From Muribaculaceae bacterium (lineage in GTDB: Bacteria > Bacteroidota > Bacteroidia > Bacteroidales > Muribaculaceae): a stretch of DNA of 64,000 nucleotides. The stretch is from assembly GCA_022509085.1 (NCBI GenBank), contig JAFLTW010000001.1, positions 1 through 64,000 on the forward strand, in the 5' to 3' direction. The notes beneath the pieces were generated by a model. The model had not been told where the DNA came from. It worked only from the letters and a program-made list of their open reading frames with translations, and searched no databases. Position 1 is the first letter of the stretch, and each line of letters opens with the position of its first letter. The position numbers and the translations under genes were made by a program. Of this stretch, positions 48,878-57,948 are shown piece by piece.

Positions 48878-49582
48878 TTATTCTGCGTCAGGAACCGGTG
48901 CTATAAGCTTATAGCCCTTTCCGTGGATATTGATGATTTCGATGTCGGGATCGTCTTTAAGAAGTTTGCGGAGCTTGGTGATATAGACGTCCATGCTCCG
49001 GGCATTGAAGTAGTTGTCGTCGGTCCAGATCGACTTCAGAGCGAAGTTGCGTTCCAGGATCTCGTTGACATGGCTGCAGAGAAGGGCCAGGAGCTCACAC
49101 TCCTTTGTGGTGAGTTTCTGCATCTTGCCATCGGCCACGAGCACCTGTTTCTGGGTGTCGAAGGTGTATTTGCCGATGCGGAACACTGTGACTTCCTTCT
49201 CCTTCTTGCCGTGAACACGGCGCAGGATGGCATGGATGCGTAGCACGAGTTCCTCCATGGCAAAGGGTTTGGTCAGATAGTCGTCGGCACCGATTTTGAA
49301 CCCTTCGTATACGTCGTCTTTCAGAGACTTTGCCGTAAGGAAAATGATGGGCACGTCGGCGCTCAGGTTCTTGATCTCCTGTGCCAGTGTGAAACCGTCT
49401 TTCTTCGGCATCATCACATCGAGCACACAAAGGTCGTACTGCCCTTTAAGAAAGGCGTCATATCCTTTTTCCCCGTCAGGGAAAAGGTCTGCGTCGAATC
49501 CCTTCGCCTGCAGGAATTCCCTCAGCAGCGTTCCGAGATTCTCGTCGTCTTCGCAGAGTAAGATTTTAAGTTTCTGTTCCAT
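48878..49582 (-). CDS. rprY: OmpR-family response regulator, RprY-like
   Basis: A 234-aa regulator after start correction to 49582 ('MEQKLKILLCEDDENLGTLL'). The receiver domain has the acidic pocket 'CEDDEN', phospho-acceptor Asp in 'YDLCVLDVMMPKKDG' and Lys in 'DDYLTKPF'. The C-terminal winged helix has 'KLTTKECELLALLCSHVNEI' and 'RSMDVYITKLRKLLKDDPDI'. Together with the kinase upstream it matches Bacteroides RprXY. Confidence 0.9.
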   Translation of the reverse strand: MEQKLKILLCEDDENLGTLLREFLQAKGFDADLFPDGEKGYDAFLKGQYDLCVLDVMMPKKDGFTLAQEIKNLSADVPIIFLTAKSLKDDVYEGFKIGADDYLTKPFAMEELVLRIHAILRRVHGKKEKEVTVFRIGKYTFDTQKQVLVADGKMQKLTTKECELLALLCSHVNEILERNFALKSIWTDDNYFNARSMDVYITKLRKLLKDDPDIEIINIHGKGYKLIAPVPDAE

Positions 49583-49620
49583 AACTTTATGCTTTTCATT
49601 ATTCAGATTTAAGTGCTGTC

Positions 49621-51108
49621 TTATCTTGGCAGAGAGGCTTCCGAAAGTGGGAAAATGAGTTTCAGTTCTGTCCATTTGCCTATCTCACTTTCTGCGGTCA
49701 CCTCCCCGTTGAAGAGAGACATCATCTTCTTGACATAAGCAAGACCCAGGCCGAAACCCTTTACGTCGTGGCGGTTGCCGGTATGCACTCGGTAAAACCT
49801 CTCGAAAATATGTTTCAAATCATCCTTTTTAATTCCTATACCATTGTCTTTGACTGAGATTTCCAGTCGGTTTTTCGAAAGGTCGCGTGTTGTAACAGTA
49901 AGAACCGGAGGCACATCTTCCTTCCTATACTTCAATGCATTTTCCAAAAGATTGTTGATAATATTTGTAAACTGCATCTCGTCTACATATATAACATCGT
50001 TTGAGGCATTAAGGTTGCAATCAAGCGTGCCTCCATCCTTGTTCAAACGTAGTTTGAAATTATTTGCAACGGATGAGATCACGCTGTTGGCATGCACCTC
50101 GCTAAACTTAAGGGCCGTCTCGGAGGTGGAGTCGTCGAATACCGAGAGCTGGAGCACCTTGTCTACCTGAAACTTCAATCGCTTTGACTCCTCAACGATG
50201 ACGTTGGCGATATGTTTGAGCATGGTCGGCGACTTCGTCACTGCCTCGTCTCCAAGCATTTGGCCGGCCAAAGAAATCGATGAAATGGGCGTTTTAAGCT
50301 CGTGTGTCATGTTGCTGATGAAGTCTGACTTCATTTCCGTAATCTTCTTTTGCCTCATGATCATCACGATGGTATAGATGAAAATGAAGAGAAGGATGAT
50401 ACTGAGCGCGAGCGTCGGGATAATGAAGCGCACCGAAGAGTAGATATATTTGTGTTTCGTGGGAAACATCACCAGCAGTTTATAGGTCTGGTTGGAGTTG
50501 GGGAAGAGTACGTCGGAATATACGTTTTCTCCGTTTTCCATCGAGAATCCTTCGTCGGCATAGATTATGTGGTTGGTATTGTCGGCGAGAGCAAATCTGA
50601 AGGGAAGTTCAATACCGTTTGCGGCCAGTTCCGCCTCAAGCGATGACGTGATAAGCGCGGAGTCGGCCCGTTCGAAAAGCGGTCGGCTACCGGCATCAGA
50701 CATGATGGTGAGCACGAGTTCCTCAAGCAGTCCTTTCTGATATAGATACTGTTCCCTGACGGCGTTCTGCAACTCCATGTATCGCTCGCTCATAGGCTGC
50801 ACAGGGTATGAGTCCGAACCGTAAAGGTTACGACGAGTCTTTACACGCAGGTCGAAGGTGGTAGAGGGTGAGGAAAGTGTCGGCTCCGTGCTGGCCTCGA
50901 TGATGCTTACGTCTTCCTCCAGGAATTGAAGCGCTTCCTGGCGTTCAAGGAAGCCGGATGTGGAATGAAGAGAACGCATCACACCCTCAGAGAATTGCCC
51001 CTCCCTCATCTTCACCATATTGTCCATATAAGAGATCTGGAAATATAGCAAAACGAAGAATGTGATGGACATCACAACAATCAAAAGGGTTATCAATGAT
51101 TTCTTCAT
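49621..51108 (-). CDS. rprX: Sensor histidine kinase, RprX-like
   Basis: A 495-aa membrane kinase. Two TM segments (about 7-25 and 225-250) bound a periplasmic sensor region. The phospho-His is in 'NMTHELKTPISSISLAGQML', the N box in 'FTNIINNLLENALKYRKEDV', and the G boxes in 'VKDNGIGIKKDDL' and 'GFGLGLAYVKKM'. It leads the ten-gene run that contains plsC and the thi genes. Confidence 0.92.
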   Translation of the reverse strand: MKKSLITLLIVVMSITFFVLLYFQISYMDNMVKMREGQFSEGVMRSLHSTSGFLERQEALQFLEEDVSIIEASTEPTLSSPSTTFDLRVKTRRNLYGSDSYPVQPMSERYMELQNAVREQYLYQKGLLEELVLTIMSDAGSRPLFERADSALITSSLEAELAANGIELPFRFALADNTNHIIYADEGFSMENGENVYSDVLFPNSNQTYKLLVMFPTKHKYIYSSVRFIIPTLALSIILLFIFIYTIVMIMRQKKITEMKSDFISNMTHELKTPISSISLAGQMLGDEAVTKSPTMLKHIANVIVEESKRLKFQVDKVLQLSVFDDSTSETALKFSEVHANSVISSVANNFKLRLNKDGGTLDCNLNASNDVIYVDEMQFTNIINNLLENALKYRKEDVPPVLTVTTRDLSKNRLEISVKDNGIGIKKDDLKHIFERFYRVHTGNRHDVKGFGLGLAYVKKMMSLFNGEVTAESEIGKWTELKLIFPLSEASLPR

Positions 51109-51141
51109 TTCCTACTATTCTTTAAGCTATAACAACTTTTA

Positions 51142-51170
51142 ACGCTCTTTAGTTTATTTTAAAAGAGCGT
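51142..51170. repeat. 9-bp inverted repeat in the rprX/C11 divergent region
   Basis: ACGCTCTTT at 51142-51150 pairs with AAAGAGCGT at 51162-51170 across 11 bases. It sits about 35 bp upstream of rprX and 70 bp upstream of the C11 peptidase gene, so an operator is possible. Confidence 0.4.
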
Positions 51171-51242
51171 AGCGGGTCTGATTATCGCTTGTATTTACAT
51201 AGTTTTATAATATCTCAGTGGATGGTTTCGTTTTATTTTAAT

Positions 51243-52427
51243 ATGAAATCTGTTGTTAAGATAGCTTTTTACTGCTTAAGTTTAATCCTGAGCGGTGTAT
51301 TCGTCTCATGTAGCAGCAGCGACGAACCCGATAAAAATCTCCCTGCCGAGAAGGAAAGGCTAATACTGCTCTACGCCATAGCCGCCAACAATCTGGAAAA
51401 CAACCTGAAATCAGATTTACGGGAGATCCTCGACTCAGCTTCGGTATATAATCTCCGCAACAACACACTTCTGGTTTATTCGGTAGTGAATACCGGAGAA
51501 TGTGTGCTCCAGCAACTGAAGAAAGACGGCAGTGGGAAGGCTTATTTCGAAACCATAAAGGAATATCCCGAGCTCCCTCTATCCACAGACCCTGAAAGGA
51601 TTAGGGAAGTGATGGAATATGTGGATGAAAACTTCGATTACAGCAACAAAGGCCTGATTTTATGGAGCCATTCCGACGCATGGCTTCCATGGTTTCTCGG
51701 TTCGAATCCCGACATGGACAAACGTCGTTCGTTCGGGCTTGACAACTTTGAGGGGGGTACTTACAAAACCAACATCGGCGAGCTGGCTGAGGCCATTCCG
51801 GCCGGTATGTTCGACTTCATATGGTTCGACTGCTGCTATATGGCGAATATCGAGACGCTATATCAGTTGAGAGACAAGACTAAGACCATTGTTGCATCAG
51901 TATTGGAGATTTATATGGACGGTATGCCATACGACATCACCATGCCCAAACTCCTCAGAAAGAATCCTGACCTTACCGCAGCGGCCCGAGCGTTCTTCGA
52001 CTATTACAATGCGCCCAACCGCTCCATAGCCGTGTCGATAAGTGTGATAGATACGAAATATCTTCAGGATCTCGCATATGCTGCAGGCGACATCGTAAAG
52101 AATGCGACACCACCCTCGTCGGTAAAGGATGTGCAGGATTATTCGCGTTGTACCGTCACTATGAACGGTATAAGGACGCACATGGGATTCTACGACATGA
52201 AGCAACTACTCGAGAGCTTTCAGGGAGTTGACCTTCAGATGAGCAGAAATCTCGATGAAGCCTTCAAAAAAGCCGTTACAGCCAAATGGATCTCCAACTA
52301 CGACTTCAGTCGCAAACCTATAAACCAGACCAACTATTCAGGCCTCAGCATGTCAGCCTTCTGGAGTCTCGACCAGACCTACGGTGACTTCTACGGCAGT
52401 TTGGAATGGGCTGAGGCAATAAATTGA
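51243..52427 (+). CDS. Clostripain-like (C11) cysteine peptidase lipoprotein
   Basis: A 394-aa exported protease after start correction to 51243, which gives the signal 'MKSVVKIAFYCLSLILSGVF' and lipobox VSC. The His of the catalytic dyad is in 'NKGLILWSHSDAWLPWF' and the Cys in 'FDFIWFDCCYMANIETLYQL', the pattern of family C11. Related enzymes cut after Arg or Lys and can self-activate. It is followed by an mscS gene at 4 bp. Confidence 0.88.
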   Translation: MKSVVKIAFYCLSLILSGVFVSCSSSDEPDKNLPAEKERLILLYAIAANNLENNLKSDLREILDSASVYNLRNNTLLVYSVVNTGECVLQQLKKDGSGKAYFETIKEYPELPLSTDPERIREVMEYVDENFDYSNKGLILWSHSDAWLPWFLGSNPDMDKRRSFGLDNFEGGTYKTNIGELAEAIPAGMFDFIWFDCCYMANIETLYQLRDKTKTIVASVLEIYMDGMPYDITMPKLLRKNPDLTAAARAFFDYYNAPNRSIAVSISVIDTKYLQDLAYAAGDIVKNATPPSSVKDVQDYSRCTVTMNGIRTHMGFYDMKQLLESFQGVDLQMSRNLDEAFKKAVTAKWISNYDFSRKPINQTNYSGLSMSAFWSLDQTYGDFYGSLEWAEAIN

Positions 52428-52431
52428 GAAA

Positions 52432-53541
52432 ATGTTTAGAATCCAGACCGACAACGTATTAATCCCCGACGATCAGGTCTCTACCGCGGAGGGTACATGG
52501 GATAGCCTTAAGGGACTGTCTTTCGACGACGCAATTGCAAAAATTGCCAACAGTCTTGTAGATTTCTCTTTCCGACTGCTCATTGCAATTCTGGTGCTTT
52601 ATGTCGGAAAATTCATCATCAAGCGTATCTATAAGACGATATCGCGGATAATGATTAACCGCAATATCGACTATTCTCTCGTCACGTTTATCCTCTCGCT
52701 CGTCAAGATAGTACTTTACTTTATCCTGATCGTCACCATTGTAGGCATCCTCGGAATTGAGACCAGCTCATTCCTGGCTTTGTTTGCTTCGGCGGGCGTT
52801 GCCATCGGTATGGCATTGAGCGGAACATTGCAGAATTTCGCCGGCGGAGTGCTGATTCTTCTCCTCAAGCCTTATAAGGTAGGCGACTTCATCGAGGCTC
52901 AGGGATACACCGGGAAAGTGAAAGCTATCCAGATATTCCATACGGTCATCAACACCACCGACAACAAGGCAATCATCATTCCTAACGGCTCACTATCCAC
53001 ATCTTCAATCAATAATTACTCACTCGAGTTTTACAGACGCGTCGACTGGACAATAGCCTTGGCCTACGGCACCGACCTCGAGGCCGCTTGCGACGCCATC
53101 AAACAGATTCTTTCAGAAGACAGCCGTATAGTGCAGGGTTTTCTCGCCGACGATTTCAAGCAGCGTTTAGCGGAAAAACAGGAGGAACAGATCTCAGACA
53201 TCATGGAGAGCAATCCTGAATGTGAGGAAGTTCCCGGCCAGAAAATGACATGGTGGCAGCGCTATAAATGCCGTCGAATGCTTAAAAAGCAGAAGCAGCA
53301 GATAGCACAGGTGAAACTTACCAACGAGGAAGCCTCCAACAGTCATATTGACGCCACACCCTTCGCTGAACTTGGAGAACTGGCCGACAGCAGTATAAAC
53401 ATCACCGTAAGGGCGTGGACACTGTCGGAGGATTATTGGGGTGTGTACTTTGATATGAACAAGCGGTTCTATATCGAATTGCCTAAACGTGGATTTGAAT
53501 TCCCCTTCCCGCAGATGGATGTGCATCTGAGCAAGGTGTGA
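52432..53541 (+). CDS. MscS-family mechanosensitive channel with C-terminal insert
   Basis: A 369-aa channel protein. Helices near 40-60, 75-100 and 100-130 include the pore-lining 'ALFASAGVAIGMALSGTLQN' and the beta domain 'YKVGDFIEAQGYTGKVKAIQ'. The C-terminal alpha/beta domain is split by about 75 charged residues near 240-315 ('MTWWQRYKCRRMLKKQKQQI'), which is unusual for short MscS proteins. It probably opens under membrane tension to protect from osmotic downshock. Confidence 0.92.
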   Translation: MFRIQTDNVLIPDDQVSTAEGTWDSLKGLSFDDAIAKIANSLVDFSFRLLIAILVLYVGKFIIKRIYKTISRIMINRNIDYSLVTFILSLVKIVLYFILIVTIVGILGIETSSFLALFASAGVAIGMALSGTLQNFAGGVLILLLKPYKVGDFIEAQGYTGKVKAIQIFHTVINTTDNKAIIIPNGSLSTSSINNYSLEFYRRVDWTIALAYGTDLEAACDAIKQILSEDSRIVQGFLADDFKQRLAEKQEEQISDIMESNPECEEVPGQKMTWWQRYKCRRMLKKQKQQIAQVKLTNEEASNSHIDATPFAELGELADSSINITVRAWTLSEDYWGVYFDMNKRFYIELPKRGFEFPFPQMDVHLSKV

Positions 53542-53560
53542 GTGCGACTCCCACTTATCC

Positions 53561-54253
53561 TCAGAACGTAAAAGTATCAAAGTTTCCTTTAAGCAGATCG
53601 GCTGTAAAAAGGGAACTTTCTTTGTTTCCGACTCCCACAAGGGTCTTGATAATATTCGAAGCTTGTAGCGAAGCGGCAAGAGCCGCAACCGGGCCTGCAA
53701 TGCCGGCCAAACTGCAAGGCATGAAATCCGAGTCAGTTGCCGGGGCAGGAAAAATGTCGGAATATGCAACGGAACCGGGAACATATTGAAACACCTGTGC
53801 CCTCCATTCAGTAACGCCTGCTATAGAGAGGGGAATTGCCCTGCGCTTACAATAGGAGTCGAGAAGATATGTGGTGGAAGGATTGTCTGCAGCATCGGCA
53901 ATCAGATCAAAATTCCCGTTGTTCTCTTCTAAAAAATCCTTTTTTATGAGTGATGGTATGCATTCAACCTTCACTTGAGAATTAAGCTCTATCATCCTAT
54001 TTGCCAGTAAGTCACATTTCAACTTTCCGGCATCTCCTTCTCGATAGAACACCTGCCTGTGGAGGTTGGAAATGTCTACTGTATCGAAGTCGGCAATGGT
54101 GATATTTCCTACGCCTGCACCGGCAAGACACATGGCTATCGGAGAACCCAAGGCACCGCATCCCACAATCAATACGCGGGCATCGAGAAGCCGCACCTGA
54201 CCTTCTTTCCCAATTTCAGGGAGTCGAATCTGGGGAATATATCGTGTGTCCAT
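53561..54253 (-). CDS. thiF: ThiF/MoeB-like E1 adenylyltransferase
   Basis: A 230-aa E1-type enzyme that adenylates the C-terminus of a small sulfur carrier. The nucleotide site is 'VLIVGCGALGSPIAMCLAGA', followed by 'DTVDISNLHRQVFYREGDAG' and 'FDLIADAADNPSTTYLLDSY'. It lacks the two CxxC zinc motifs usual in ThiF and MoeB; only one Cys remains in 'FMPCSLAGIAGP'. As thiS is 6.5 kb away with no other E1 in the window, ThiF is the best guess, with MoeB or HesA as alternatives. Confidence 0.75.
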   Translation of the reverse strand: MDTRYIPQIRLPEIGKEGQVRLLDARVLIVGCGALGSPIAMCLAGAGVGNITIADFDTVDISNLHRQVFYREGDAGKLKCDLLANRMIELNSQVKVECIPSLIKKDFLEENNGNFDLIADAADNPSTTYLLDSYCKRRAIPLSIAGVTEWRAQVFQYVPGSVAYSDIFPAPATDSDFMPCSLAGIAGPVAALAASLQASNIIKTLVGVGNKESSLFTADLLKGNFDTFTF

Positions 54254-54279
54254 AACTTACCGAAAGACCATAACTTGAG

Positions 54280-54309
54280 GCAAAATTAACGAAAAATTGT
54301 TAATTTTGC
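54280..54309. promoter_or_regulatory. Palindromic divergent promoter for thiF-like and GH35 genes
   Basis: GCAAAATTAAC and GTTAATTTTGC form an 11-bp perfect inverted repeat with an 8-base centre. Each arm is a -7 box (TAATTTTG) facing outward, one for each divergent gene. The plus-strand box is 54301-54308, 31 bp before the GH35 ATG. Confidence 0.6.
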
Positions 54310-54338
54310 GTTCTGTGAATTCAAAAATACGCAGATAT

Positions 54339-56672
54339 ATGAAAATCATAAAAGCTATTTTCATCATTATATTACTCGCTTTAAGCGTAAACTATGCAAC
54401 TGCTTCAACCCCGGGAAAGAGCAGTTTCAAGACCGGCAACGGACAGTTCTTGCTCAACGGCGAACCATTCATAATAAAAGCTGCTGAGCTACATTATCCC
54501 CGTATTCCAAAAGAATATTGGGATCACCGCATAAAGCTTACCAAGGCTTTGGGGATGAACACGGTGTGCCTTTATACCTTCTGGAATGCGCATGAACCCG
54601 TAGAGGGAGAGTTTGACTTCTCCGGACAGAACGATATCCGCGAATTCATTAAGCTTTGCGAGGCCAACGGGATGAACGTAATCTTGAGGCCCGGGCCATA
54701 TGTATGTGCGGAATGGGAGATGGGCGGACTGCCATGGTGGCTGCTCAAAAAGAAAGACATCCGCCTGAGAGAAAACGACCCCTATTTTCTTGAGAGAGTC
54801 GAGAAATTTCAGGAGGCGCTTGCCCGGGAGGTAGGCGATCTTACCATAGACAACGGCGGACCGATTCTGATGATTCAGGTCGAGAATGAATACGGAGCCT
54901 ACGGTGAAGACAAAGATTATATCCGAAATATAAGAGACATCTTGAGGAGGCATTATGGAGAAGACATTCTCATGTTTCAGTGCGACTGGTCTTCAAACTT
55001 TACAGCCAATGGGCTGGACGACCTTCTTTGGACCATGAATTTCGGCACGGGAGCCGACATCGACAGTCAGTTCAGTCAGCTTAAACAGTTGCGACCCGAC
55101 AGTCCGCTCATGTGTTCGGAATTCTGGAGCGGATGGTTCGACAAATGGGGAGCTGCCCACGAGACACGTGACGCTCAAGACATGATTGCCGGCATCGACG
55201 AGATGCTTTCCAAGGGTATTTCCTTCAGCCTGTATATGACACATGGAGGCACCAACTGGGGCCACTGGGCCGGTGCCAACTCACCCGGATATTCCCCGGA
55301 TGTTACATCGTATGATTATGACGCTCCAATCAATGAATCAGGCCAACCAACTGAGAAATACCGGCTTTTGAGAAACACGCTGGAGAAATATCTGAGCCCC
55401 GGAGATACGCTCCCCGGAATTCCGGAACTTATAAGTCCAATCTCAATCGAAAGATTTTCACTCAAAGAGGTGGCGCCGCTGGCTTACAATATGCCGGAAC
55501 CCTTAAAAGACAGCCTGATACATCCGATGGAGGATTACGATATGGGCTTCGGCAGCATACAATATTCCACACTTCTCCCCGCCGTGGAAGAGGGCACGAT
55601 ACTCGAAGTGTCAGAACCTCACGACTATGCACAGGTGTTTGTTGACGGCAAACTGATTGGTATGCTCGACAGAAGAAACGGTGATAAGGAAATTATACTA
55701 CCCGGTAATAGGGAGGGAGCCCGGCTCGACATACTCGTGGAAGCCACCGGCAGAATCAACTTCGGAAGGGCCATCAAAGACCATAAAGGAATAACAGAAT
55801 ATGTGGCTCTAAAAAATCAGAATGACAATAAGGTATCTGAAATCAACGACTGGGAAGTATATCTGATTCCCGACCAACTTTCTTTTTATGAGTCGTTGAA
55901 TTTCCTTCCGATAGCAGCACTCTCCGAAGTCTTCACCGACAGATTGCCTCGGGGAGCTTACATGGGCACGTTCGAAGTGGGTTCACCCTCCGACACCTTC
56001 ATCGATCTCTCATCATGGGGAAAAGGCCTTCTCTACATCAACGGCCATGCTATCGGAAGATTCTGGGAAATCGGTCCGCAGCAAACCCTTTACGTTCCCG
56101 GTCCATGGCTGAAAGAGGGGGAGAACGAGATTCTTATATTTGATATTCTTGGACCCCAAAAAGCAGAAGTGGAGGGACTCACTTATCCGATATTAGATAG
56201 CCTCAACATAAAAGGTAACGTCGCGAAAGAAACAAAAGACCTCACTGACCTTTCCTATGCTCTTTCCTTATCGTTCCCGGATGGAAACGGATGGAAGCGC
56301 CAGAAATTTGATAAAAGAATTGAAACGCGGTTCATAGCGATTGAACCGGTGGAGACCTTTGACGCTGAAGCTCCTGCAATAGCCGAAATCTACCTCCTTG
56401 ACGAGAACGGCAACCGCATAGACCGCGAGAAGATGACAGTGACGGCATCTTCAGAAGACTTCTCTACAGGCAACAATTCCGCAGCTAAAATCATTGACCT
56501 GCAGGAGTCTACATACTGGCGTCCTGACGACTACGACAAGTCTCCATTCGTTATTATAGATTTAGGGAGTGTCAAGACTGTAGGCGGCATCGAATATCTG
56601 CCAAGGATGGAGACGGGTGCTCCCGGAAGTGTGAAATCGCTAAAAATATACGGTTCTTCCGAGCTAAAATAG
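54339..56672 (+). CDS. Secreted beta-galactosidase, GH35
   Basis: A 777-aa exo-beta-galactosidase after start correction to 54339, with signal 'MKIIKAIFIIILLALSVNYA'. The GH35 barrel shows 'VILRPGPYVCAEWEMGGLPW', the acid/base Glu in 'MIQVENEYGAYG' (Glu184) and the nucleophile Glu in 'LMCSEFWSGWFDKWG'. 'YMTHGGTNWGHWAG' is another family motif. After beta-sandwich domains, the C-terminus ('STYWRPDDYDKSPFVIIDLG') looks like an F5/8-type carbohydrate-binding domain. It probably trims galactose from host or plant glycans. Confidence 0.93.
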   Translation: MKIIKAIFIIILLALSVNYATASTPGKSSFKTGNGQFLLNGEPFIIKAAELHYPRIPKEYWDHRIKLTKALGMNTVCLYTFWNAHEPVEGEFDFSGQNDIREFIKLCEANGMNVILRPGPYVCAEWEMGGLPWWLLKKKDIRLRENDPYFLERVEKFQEALAREVGDLTIDNGGPILMIQVENEYGAYGEDKDYIRNIRDILRRHYGEDILMFQCDWSSNFTANGLDDLLWTMNFGTGADIDSQFSQLKQLRPDSPLMCSEFWSGWFDKWGAAHETRDAQDMIAGIDEMLSKGISFSLYMTHGGTNWGHWAGANSPGYSPDVTSYDYDAPINESGQPTEKYRLLRNTLEKYLSPGDTLPGIPELISPISIERFSLKEVAPLAYNMPEPLKDSLIHPMEDYDMGFGSIQYSTLLPAVEEGTILEVSEPHDYAQVFVDGKLIGMLDRRNGDKEIILPGNREGARLDILVEATGRINFGRAIKDHKGITEYVALKNQNDNKVSEINDWEVYLIPDQLSFYESLNFLPIAALSEVFTDRLPRGAYMGTFEVGSPSDTFIDLSSWGKGLLYINGHAIGRFWEIGPQQTLYVPGPWLKEGENEILIFDILGPQKAEVEGLTYPILDSLNIKGNVAKETKDLTDLSYALSLSFPDGNGWKRQKFDKRIETRFIAIEPVETFDAEAPAIAEIYLLDENGNRIDREKMTVTASSEDFSTGNNSAAKIIDLQESTYWRPDDYDKSPFVIIDLGSVKTVGGIEYLPRMETGAPGSVKSLKIYGSSELK

Positions 56673-56769
56673 TCTCCGGTTTTTGTGTTATGGTTAATTT
56701 TAAGTAATTTTACCGAATATTTGGATAGGCAGCAAATACGATATGCGATCTATCCGCAGGAAGGTAGAG

Positions 56770-57948
56770 ATGCCAACTGAAGAAAAGAGATACGTAGGAA
56801 TATTTAACGACAGTTTCCCGCCGATTATCGACGGAGTGACTCAGACTATCCTCAACTATGTGGATTGGCTCCGATCCCATGGTTATGACCCTTGTGTGGT
56901 TACCCCTTACAATCCCGTAAAGACGGAGGTACCCTACAAGGTGATGCGTTATTTCTCCCTTCCCATCCGTTCGCGTCATCCCTATCGGTATGGATATCCT
57001 AAGCTTGACCCTTACATATGGGGGAAGATGCGAAACACGCCGTTCCGGCTTATCCATTCGCATTCTCCATTTGCTGCCGGCAGACTTGGGGTATATGCAA
57101 AGAAACATCAGGGAATGCCCCTGATCGGCACGTTCCACTCCAAGTATAAAAGCGACCTGAAGCATTCCTTCAAGTTGATGCCCTTCTGTGTGCCAATCAT
57201 CATGAAGCGTATCCTCAATTTCTACAACGCATGCGACGAGGTTTGGATACCGCAGGCATCGGTTGAGGAGACCGTAAGGGAATACGGGTACAAGGGAAAG
57301 CTGGAGGTGGTTGACAACGGGATTGACTATAAGGACAATCACGTGGCAGACATTCGTGCCTACAAGGCTGAGTCTCGGAAACTGTTCGGCATTCCCGACG
57401 ATACACTCACTTTGCTTTTTGTGGGCCAGCATATCTGGGAAAAAGGTATAGGTATCATTGTAGACGCACTGGCGCGCGTGAAACCCGATGTGAAGTTCCG
57501 TATGGAATTTATAGGGGAGGGGTATGCGAAAGCTGACCTTTTGAAGATGATAGATGAAAGAGGTCTTTCATCCCGGGTGGTGACCAACCATCTGATAATG
57601 GACAGGGAGGAACTTGGGCGCCATTATGCGGCTGCCGACCTGTTCCTTTTCCCGTCGCTCTACGACAATGCACCCCTCGTGGTGAGGGAGGCGGCAAGCC
57701 TTGGCACACCCTCCATCATTCCAAATGGTTCCACCACCTCCGAGGTGGTGACAGACGGCGTTAACGGTTTCCTGTCGCAACATTCCGCTGATGCCTACGC
57801 CCGAATGATAGAGCGGCTCTATGATAAAAGAGACGGACTTGTGGAGGTGGGCCTCAATGCCAGTGATTCCTTCGTAAGAGGTTGGAACGACGTGATGGAA
57901 GAGGTGGCCGACCGATATGAGAAACTGATAAAACGAACCACGAGGTGA
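56770..57948 (+). CDS. GT4-family glycosyltransferase
   Basis: A 392-aa glycosyltransferase. The start at 56770 follows an AGGAAGG ribosome site and opens 'MPTEEKRYVGIFNDSFPPII', normal for GT4 enzymes, with a 'DGVTQT' motif. The C-terminal nucleotide-sugar site is 'LFLFPSLYDNAPLVVREAAS' (ExxxxxxxE type) after 'FVGQHIWEKGIGIIVDALAR'. It may make a glycolipid such as a diglucosyl-diacylglycerol. Its stop overlaps the GTG start of the next gene, so the two are coupled. Confidence 0.88.
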   Translation: MPTEEKRYVGIFNDSFPPIIDGVTQTILNYVDWLRSHGYDPCVVTPYNPVKTEVPYKVMRYFSLPIRSRHPYRYGYPKLDPYIWGKMRNTPFRLIHSHSPFAAGRLGVYAKKHQGMPLIGTFHSKYKSDLKHSFKLMPFCVPIIMKRILNFYNACDEVWIPQASVEETVREYGYKGKLEVVDNGIDYKDNHVADIRAYKAESRKLFGIPDDTLTLLFVGQHIWEKGIGIIVDALARVKPDVKFRMEFIGEGYAKADLLKMIDERGLSSRVVTNHLIMDREELGRHYAAADLFLFPSLYDNAPLVVREAASLGTPSIIPNGSTTSEVVTDGVNGFLSQHSADAYARMIERLYDKRDGLVEVGLNASDSFVRGWNDVMEEVADRYEKLIKRTTR

